Notes under the pieces: generated by a model | The model's database searches: none | What the model saw: the letters and a program-made list of their open reading frames with translations, nothing else | Told to the model about the DNA's origin: nothing | Made by a program: the position numbers and the translations under genes | Assembly (NCBI GenBank): GCA_903813345.2 | Contig: CAIIXF020000010.1 | Coordinates: 13,025,181-13,089,180, forward strand | Reading direction: 5' to 3' | DNA from: Owenia fusiformis | Taxonomy: Eukaryota; Annelida; Polychaeta; Sabellida; Oweniidae | Length of the DNA stretch: 64,000 nt | Shown here: positions 59,701-64,000 of the stretch, one piece after another | Position numbering within the stretch: the stretch's first letter is position 1 | How the letters are laid out: each line of letters opens with the position of its first letter

Positions 59701-62131
59701 ACCTAATGGGCATTTGTACCTGGTCCCCTCCCCTTGATCAGCACGGCAACAGCAACAGAGGGATCCAGTTTTGTCAAGTAAGCTGTTAATTCTGGTTGAA
59801 TAGCTACAATATTTCGTTTTAACGACGGCAAGATTGCTTTTGATTAAAGAAACGATCCATAACTCCAAAAAAATACTAAACTGTCCCTAATCAGAAACAT
59901 ATGTTCTGTGCAGGAACTTGTGAACAAGTTTAGCTTCCATAACTATGACAACCTGAAACACACAACTAAGAAGATGGACCCTCGAGTGAGGAAGGGGGAT
60001 ATCTCTGCAAATTCCATCGTTACCTTGCTCTTTGCTGCCGCTAATGGAGATCTGACTGCCATGAGAAGGTATTCATTTAGTATTCTTGAGATATAATGGG
60101 AAAATACTTTTGGATGGTCGGCATAATGAGTAAAATTAAAAAACGTGGATCAAATTGTCTTATTTCGGAACAATGTTTAATTTTGTAATGCACTTGTGTA
60201 ATCTACTCTTATTCTAACATTTTGTTATTCCCACTCATTTAACATTATTTGTGTGCATTGGAAAATATCGACTCTATTAATTTTAACATTTGTACAATAT
60301 TTAATTTGAAAATGTGGGTTGCAATATCACATTCTTTGAAGTTAAAAAGTTGAGCTACATTCATCATTATTGTTGAGGAAAGCTAATTGTGTTCTATGAT
60401 CGATCCCTGTGATATACCATGATTCTCAAATACACACGGTGCCTCAGAAACATTAAATTATCCATTAACTCTAACACCCTATAATTTAAAATACATGTCC
60501 TAAGATCAAATTTCACCCACTGGTTGATCCACTCATCCTCCAATCAAGCAAATATCAATGCATGGAAGGGAAAATGCATCAAATGTGTCCTCTGCAGCAG
60601 TAAAATCCCCCGGAAGTTATTCTCTGCTCAATATGTTCAGCTTTAATGTGCTATTTATTTCAACGAATCCGAGCTAGTTTCATACACCAGCTATGGTGTA
60701 CTATTATTACTTGAATTACCCTTCTGAAATAATAATGATAAATTAATTTTTGTGGAAGTGAAATGTGTGGAAGTGAACCATAAATGTGTTTTAGATTTGC
60801 CCTCTCGGAATTGGATCTAACTGTATGGGTGAAGTGTTATTCAAAGAAGTGGACAATAAATGTGTTTAGATTTGCCCTCTCGGGTATGGACCTAACTGCA
60901 TGTGTGAAATGTTATTCATAAAAGTGAACCAAAAATGCGTTTTAGATTTGCCCTCTCGGGTATGGACCTAACTGCATGGGTGAAATGTTAGTCATAGAAG
61001 TGAAGCGTAAATGCGTTTTAGATTTGCCCTCTCGGGTATGGACCTAACTGCACGGGTGAAATGTTATTCATAGAAGTGAATCAAAAATGCGTTTTAGATT
61101 TGCCCTCTCGGGTATGGACCTAACTGCATGGGTGAAATGTTATTCATAAAAGTGAACCAAAAATGCGTTTTAGATTTGCCCTCTCGGGTATGGACCTAAC
61201 TGCATGGGTGAAATGTTATTCATAGAAGTGAACCATAAATATGTTTTAGATTTGCCCTATCGGGTATGGACCTAACTGCTGCAGACTACGATGGTCGTAC
61301 AGCGCTGCATTTGGCGGCAGCAGAGGGGCGGATAAAAATTGTCCAGTTCCTACTGGAAAGATGTAAAGTCCCTGTTGATCCAAAGGACAGGTGATCTTTA
61401 TACTTCTTTGCTATCATTATAAATATTGACGTTGCTCATAAAGCATGAGTGTGTGCGTTACGTTTTTTTTACAATTTCAAGTTTCTTCTGTGATTTATAT
61501 CGTTTTTGAAATATATAAATTGACTTCTATAAAAGTAGAAGAGAAAGTATCGATTTCACTAGAAAATCAAATGAAGAATATGTGCACTTGAAGAAAAACA
61601 CTCTGTTAAAAAGTATCACAAAAATAATATTATTACTATACGTGTACTTGGACTGGAGAAGCCTCCCTATTTATACATAGGTGGGACTTTACTCCTCTGG
61701 ACGATGCAAAGAAATTTCATCATGGTGAAGTTGAGGAGTACCTCCGAAAATACAGTCCTGGGCAGATTGAAAGTTCTGAAAACGACACTACTCTTAAAGA
61801 GTTTATTCAATCCGTGATCCTGTCAGACTAAACTTAGATGAGTAATGCGTGTAGGTATGAATGTGATGTACGTGTATGTATTCTACAGAAACAATATTAA
61901 GATAATACCATTCGTGATTAAAATACAATGGCGAACAAACAGATCATAACCGCACCCTTTGGTTCATGTATTTCCAGATGGGACTTTACGCCGGTAGATG
62001 ATGCTAAGCGCTTTGGACATGCAGAGATTGTGACCTATATAAACAAATATATTAAAGGAGACATTGACATAGGGTCTCTCTCTATGGAAGAGTCTGGAAT
62101 AGAAGCCGACGATGAGTCAAATTCAACATAA
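47717..62131 (+). CDS. GLS: Glutaminase (GLS family), complete with alternative exons
   Basis: It hydrolyses glutamine to glutamate and ammonia, in mitochondria in animals. Core exons are 53045-53147, 54881-55020, 55357-55486, 56143-56222, 57407-57570, 57820-57911, one of 58125-58301 or 58371-58547, 59339-59515, 59646-59777, 59914-60068 and 61250-61390, then 61681-61831 or 61978-62131. With the 49167 first exon the protein is 576 or 577 residues. The N-terminal helical region is followed by the beta-lactamase-like glutaminase domain: [20 protein letters not shown], catalytic S-x-x-K in [19 protein letters not shown], the Glu/Asn/Tyr ligands in the duplicated exon, [40 protein letters not shown] and [16 protein letters not shown]-terminal ankyrin repeats follow ([20 protein letters not shown]). 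Strong mitochondrial presequences are not evident in the candidate first exons, so a further 5' exon is possible. Confidence 0.95.
48344..48417 (+). CDS. GLS: Glutaminase candidate first exon 1b
   Basis: ATG opens 24 codons ([20 protein letters not shown] then IPSS) ending TG|GTAGGT in phase 2, which joins 53045 as TG|T (Cys). An in-frame TAG lies 12 bp upstream of the ATG, which favours a true first exon. It is basic and Ser/Pro-rich. A minus-strand frame of 71 codons over it is its shadow. Confidence 0.55.
49167..49255 (+). CDS. GLS: Glutaminase candidate first exon 1c
   Basis: ATGATG opens 29 codons ([18 protein letters not shown] then [11 protein letters not shown]) ending TG|GTAGGT in phase 2, compatible with 53045 (TG|T, Cys). 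An in-frame TAG lies 6 bp upstream. Together with 1a and 1b it makes three ATG exons in 1.5 kb that all fit the same downstream exon. Confidence 0.55.
49940..52015. repeat. Minisatellite, 96/97-bp unit, about 20 copies
   Basis: The unit reads TGTTGACAGTGTAATAGC, TTTGTATAAAGTGTGGCC, TTTGTTGAATGTGTTTGGTC, CATGTACACTGTGTAATAG and ATCTGATGTGAAGTGTGACC. Successive GGTCCATG positions (50461, 50558, 50654, 50750, 50846, 50942, 51039, 51136) show a 96- or 97-bp step. Both ends (49940-50220 and 51860-52015) are degenerate. Because 96 is divisible by 3, the array stays open in several frames on both strands, including a 202-codon minus frame. These are repeat artefacts with no conserved protein. It lies in the long intron before glutaminase exon 53045. 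Confidence 0.95.
53244..54222. mobile_element. Inverted-repeat element of about 980 bp in a glutaminase intron
   Basis: The left arm ACAGAGTGTTTCATATG, ACCCCCCATAAACTCA, GTAGCATTGCCACCCTATCAT is mirrored at the right by ATGATAGGATGGCAATGCTAC, TGGGGGGGGGGGTACATACA and AATGAAACACCCT. The arms are about 75 bp. The interior holds an AAAC microsatellite (53782-53840). Parts of the interior (TTGGCAACCTT, GCTCCCCCATTGAACTA, GTGTTAAAGCCTCTTTAC) recur at 58675-58920. No transposase was seen. Confidence 0.75.
53782..53840 (+). repeat. AAAC microsatellite
   Basis: About fourteen consecutive ACAA/CAAA tetranucleotides (CAAACAAACAAACAAA and so on) run without interruption inside the inverted-repeat element. 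Confidence 0.95.
55215..55335 (-). repeat. Dispersed repeat, copy C (inverted, truncated)
   Basis: ACTGCGAGTAGAAATACTTTGATTTACGTCATTA followed by CATATTTGAAATCTACTTGTAAAATTACATC (quoted here as two short adjoining parts of the block) is the reverse complement of the 3' third of copies A (4287-4660) and B (26803-27160). It ends about 20 bp before the acceptor of glutaminase exon 55357. Confidence 0.75.
55495..55742. repeat. Compound foldback element, copy 2 (inverted relative to copy 1)
   Basis: GATCTGTAAAATGAAGCC, TGATTGGTCAGTTCTTGTGC, GTACCAATCTGTATTGCTAC and TTTGCACTTCAAATCATTCA are the reverse complement of 19478-19795. The internal hairpin (CTACTGAGATTGTTCCC against CATTCTCAGTAGC) is kept, but the AAGTGCAATACAGG arm on one side is shortened. 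It begins only 9 bp after glutaminase exon 55357-55486. Confidence 0.85.
56223..57406 (+). other. GC-AG intron of the glutaminase gene
   Basis: Exon 56143-56222 ends CAGAG and the intron starts GCAAGT, a classic GC donor (AG|GCAAGT). Only this border gives the family-conserved DGQ-R-HSIGD junction with exon 57407; the nearby GTAATC would put a stop in the next exon. The intron carries a mariner-like foldback. Confidence 0.85.
56399..57352. mobile_element. Mariner-like foldback element of about 950 bp
   Basis: The left end ATA-CGAGGGTTGATCATAAAG, TTCTCATAATA, and the right end TATTATGAGAACTTTATGAT, CAACTCTCATAT, are inverses. The arms extend for more than 200 bp (CCTATGAAATTTTCACAGAA, GGTTGCCATAGTAAC, CTTGATTTCCCG). 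The flanks read ATA on both sides. A related end, TGAGGGTTGATCAATAAG, lies at 28138 in NIT2. No transposase remnant was seen. Confidence 0.8.
58125..58301 (+). CDS. GLS: Glutaminase exon 8a (mutually exclusive candidate)
   Basis: This 177-bp exon (59 codons, phase 0-0) covers the segment that in human GLS holds Glu381, Asn388 and Tyr414. Here they are the Glu of YLSERS, the Asn of ADRN and the Tyr of LEFYFM. It reads [20 protein letters not shown] at the start. It differs from exon 8b at 15 of 59 residues, mostly outside the ligands. It is separated from 8b by only 69 bp. Confidence 0.9.
58371..58547 (+). CDS. GLS: Glutaminase exon 8b (mutually exclusive candidate)
   Basis: This is a second 177-bp, phase 0-0 exon for the same segment ([20 protein letters not shown] at the start, LEFYFM at the end). 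The Glu, Asn and Tyr ligands are kept in YLGERA, ADRN and LEFYF. Its acceptor is TTTTTTTTATATTTAG and its donor GTAGGT. Including both exons would duplicate 59 residues in the active site, so one per mRNA is expected. Confidence 0.9.
58665..58925. repeat. Fragment related to the 53244-54222 element
   Basis: GTTTGGCAACCTTTGCTCCC, CATTGAACTAAGTGTTAAAG, CCTCTTTACCTTTGCATTTT and AATAGGTCGAAAATTGG repeat interior blocks of the element at 53350-53520. The terminal arms are not evident here. Confidence 0.7.
60785..61249 (+). repeat. 76-bp tandem array copying a splice acceptor and exon start
   Basis: Six units precede glutaminase exon 61250. Each carries TTTTAG|ATTTGCCCTCTCGG, GTATGGACCTAACTGC, then TGGGTGAAATGTTATTCATA and GAAGTGAACCAAAAATGCG. 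The exon-like starts fall at 60795, 60870, 60946, 61022, 61098 and 61174, and the real one at 61250, so the step is 75 or 76 bp. The exon-derived part is 30 bases and matches the real exon with about one mismatch (CCCTC for CCCTA); unit 1 is more diverged. Unit 2 has TGTTTAG rather than GTTTTAG. Confidence 0.95.
61681..61831 (+). CDS. GLS: Glutaminase alternative last exon 13a
   Basis: Joined as AG|G (Arg) to exon 61250-61390, it reads [20 protein letters not shown] then [13 protein letters not shown] and ends [10 protein letters not shown]-stop. It completes the last ankyrin unit and adds a tail of about 27 residues. A possible ATTAAA signal sits at 61917-61922, before exon 13b. Confidence 0.85.
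61917..61922 (+). terminator. GLS: Proximal polyadenylation signal candidate ATTAAA (exon 13a)
   Basis: ATTAAA lies 86 bp after the exon 13a stop and before the 13b acceptor. Its use would tie the choice of tail to 3'-end processing. Confidence 0.4.
61978..62131 (+). CDS. GLS: Glutaminase alternative last exon 13b
   Basis: Joined as AG|A (Arg), it reads [20 protein letters not shown] then [13 protein letters not shown] and ends EADDESNST-stop. The ankyrin part is homologous to 13a, while the tail is unrelated and acidic. The acceptor is GTATTTCCAG. A distal AATAAA lies at 62359-62364. Confidence 0.85.
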
Positions 62132-63283
62132 ATACTGTAAACGAGAAAACAGCAACTCCATGGTGTAGCAAAAAAACAAAAACTGTTTTGATAAATGGCA
62201 ACCATCTTTCAGATTTCCTTTTGGACAGAGCTCCCTTGTCCCAGGTATCAGCATATAAAATTTGAACCAAATCCGCCAACTGGTATTTGAGTTATCTAAT
62301 ATTATGTTATAGAAAAAACAGCTTTCCTATATCCCCCTCGAATTTCGTCCGGTGGGATAATAAATGTTACTGTTTAATCTGAAATGAGGAGTAAAGACTG
62401 AGTTCTCTGAATACAGGGTGGGACCATTAGTATCTAGACTTATCGTTTTGATAAGTTCAGTTGTTGAAAAGTAGTCTCTATACGTACATGTTGCAACATA
62501 CATATATAAACTTGTAATCTGGTGTAAAGCAAACAGTTCGTCGTAACCACTGAATTGGATAAAAGTGACATTACTGTATTATACTGTATTATGTCGACCC
62601 TCAAAAGAATAGCATCATTCTATACATTTATTTTAGGATACAGCAACAAATATATTTCTTGCTGCAAGACATATGCTTTTAATTCAGTACGTTTATATTA
62701 TGTATTTAAAGGAGTGGTACCGATGTGGAGAACTTTTTGAACACACGTTTCTCTTAAACCAGTCATAAAAAATCTAAAAATTTAACACATCGTCAATTTA
62801 ATGGTCATCTTTTGAATGCTAACAATATAATTCGAAAAATATATATTTATTATTATGTATTTTTATCTATATTGTTTTAGAAATCACATCAACTTGTTTT
62901 GTTCTTGGTTTCATGTTTCCAGAGTGAAATGAAACATCTTTCCAAATTTTGTTTTAATTTTTTGAATACTTTTTTAAAATCAACCAAAAATTCCTTTGTA
63001 TAACTATAATATTGAGAGGTCTAAAAACACGTTGTATATGCTATTTTGTTCCAACAAGGTTCGGAAAGACATTTTGCACTAAAAAACAAACAAAAAAATG
63101 TGAACAAAAACAGTTATATCAAATATTTGTAAATAATTTTCGCATTAAATTGTTGTCAAACAGTCAACATAACATAAAATACCGGCAAGTTCATTGCCAA
63201 TAGTAAAACTGATTGCCCCTGCAATGATTTTGAACGCTGCTGTTAAGTTGGAGCGAGTCAAGCGCATCAGTTTTGCATTATTC
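62132..63283. other. Convergent intergenic interval, glutaminase and AbfB-like gene
   Basis: Glutaminase 3' untranslated sequence with AATAAA at 62359-62364, then AT-rich sequence. A CAGGGTGGGACC mariner-like terminus is at 62415 without a visible partner. No exon was seen. Confidence 0.6.
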
Positions 63284-63729
63284 TCAAGGAGAGGCTATCA
63301 ACTGAAAGCTTGCACTACTTTTGAATGCAGCTGTATCCTCATACCCTTGTGCAACCAACTGCCCTCCCGAAACTCTTAAGTAGTCCCCAGTAGACGAGTG
63401 TAATGTTATAAATCCTGGCCAAAATTCATCTTCAACAAATGTGAATGATGATTCTTGTAGAAAATTGACATTAGAATCATGATTCTCCTCGTTCTGAAGT
63501 GAGACGGTCTGAGCAGTTACATGCATCACGTTCCCCCCTTTGTCATCAGAAATTAGCGTGACCGAGTGGTTTAACCGCGTGAGCCCTGGTGTTTGGAAAT
63601 AGAAGGCTTCCAAAGTGGCCGTTTGGTTAGAGAGCCAGAGTTGGTTTGTGTTCATTACCCCAATGTAGCTCGAGTTATCACTTTTGGGCTGGAGATAGTA
63701 AGGGCCATCAAATGAGTCCAACGAGGGTC
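63284..63729 (-). CDS. Last exon of a gene with an AbfB-like beta-trefoil domain (partial)
   Basis: The exon opens after TTATAG and runs 146 complete codons to a TGA at 63286-63284. It encodes one whole trefoil-like domain: LDSFDGPYYLQPKSDNSSY near the start, TPGLTRLNHSVTLIS in the middle, then FWPGFITLHSSTGDYLRVSG and DTAAFKSSASFQL near the end. The FITLHSSTGDYLR / AAFKSSASF pattern matches the repeats of alpha-L-arabinofuranosidase-B carbohydrate-binding domains (CBM42-like). In animals such domains are usually attached to other modules; the upstream exons lie beyond the right edge. Sequons NSS, NQT and NHS suggest a secreted protein. Confidence 0.8.
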
Positions 63730-64000
63730 CTATAATACAGAATTGCAGATAGGCTGATATATAATGAATCTTGCAACTTTTTCAAGAGTACAAAATCAAA
63801 TTCAACACTCATGCACAACTTTATACACGCTAAACACAAAGGCAATTATGGGCAAATATCCCCATCGTCAGAATGAATCGTTTTAGGTGTAACATGAAGA
63901 ATACAATGTCACATAATACTTTGGAAAATATTTAAGCGTTTGAACCCATATGGGCTGAGGTTGAGATCATTAAATTAGGCCTTGTATTGGTGGAGTTTTG
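63730..64000. other. Intron upstream of the AbfB-like exon
   Basis: This is the sequence between the AbfB-like exon's acceptor and the window edge. No further exon was recognised. Confidence 0.5.

Noticed and set aside
1-64000. tRNA, rRNA, CRISPR and bacterial-type features
   Set aside because: Looked for by eye and none found. The window is intron-rich animal DNA, so ribosome binding sites and operons do not apply.

Overview
The window is animal nuclear DNA. Its genes are split into short coding exons with GT-AG introns, it is AT-rich, and it is full of short terminal-inverted-repeat elements, foldbacks, satellites and poly-G/poly-C tracts. Two conserved housekeeping enzymes and a conserved splicing factor sit beside EGF/SEA/mucin-type, R-type lectin and AbfB-like trefoil genes. 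That mix suggests a marine invertebrate, possibly an ambulacrarian (echinoderm or hemichordate) or a lophotrochozoan. The phylum is an inference and cannot be fixed from this sequence alone. No tRNA, rRNA, CRISPR array or prokaryotic feature was seen. Exon borders below were read by eye; every junction reported inside a named gene keeps the reading frame.

Layout. (1) 672-6258 (+): 3' part of an unrecognised secreted-type gene with two copies of a six-cysteine module. (2) 22548-7987 (-): a mosaic extracellular gene with an apple/PAN-like domain, a Thr/Pro mucin linker, four EGF domains and a SEA domain. It is interrupted by a 9-kb intron full of repeats. (3) 32470-23377 (-): complete omega-amidase NIT2, nine exons; one intron holds a satellite array broken up by foldback and hAT-like elements. 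(4) 33571-36920 (+): complete AAR2 (U5 snRNP assembly factor), four exons, head-to-head with NIT2. (5) 39885-37932 (-): complete tandem-repeat R-type lectin, four exons, 270 residues. (6) 40310 and 42987-44012 (+): first exons of one or two unrecognised genes. (7) 47717-62131 (+): glutaminase (GLS family). (8) 63729-63284 (-): last exon of a gene with an AbfB-like beta-trefoil domain, running off the right edge.

The most striking locus is the glutaminase gene. It has three candidate first exons that all end in the same phase, a pair of 59-codon exons (about 75% identical) that both keep the substrate-binding residues, and two alternative terminal exons encoding different C-terminal ankyrin tails. 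It also has a GC-AG intron and a six-unit, 76-bp tandem array in which every unit copies the splice acceptor and first 30 bases of the ankyrin exon. The copies could act as decoy acceptors that yield a truncated enzyme. Glutaminase (Gln to Glu) and NIT2 (alpha-ketoglutaramate to 2-oxoglutarate) both belong to glutamine catabolism, but in animal genomes their closeness here is probably chance.
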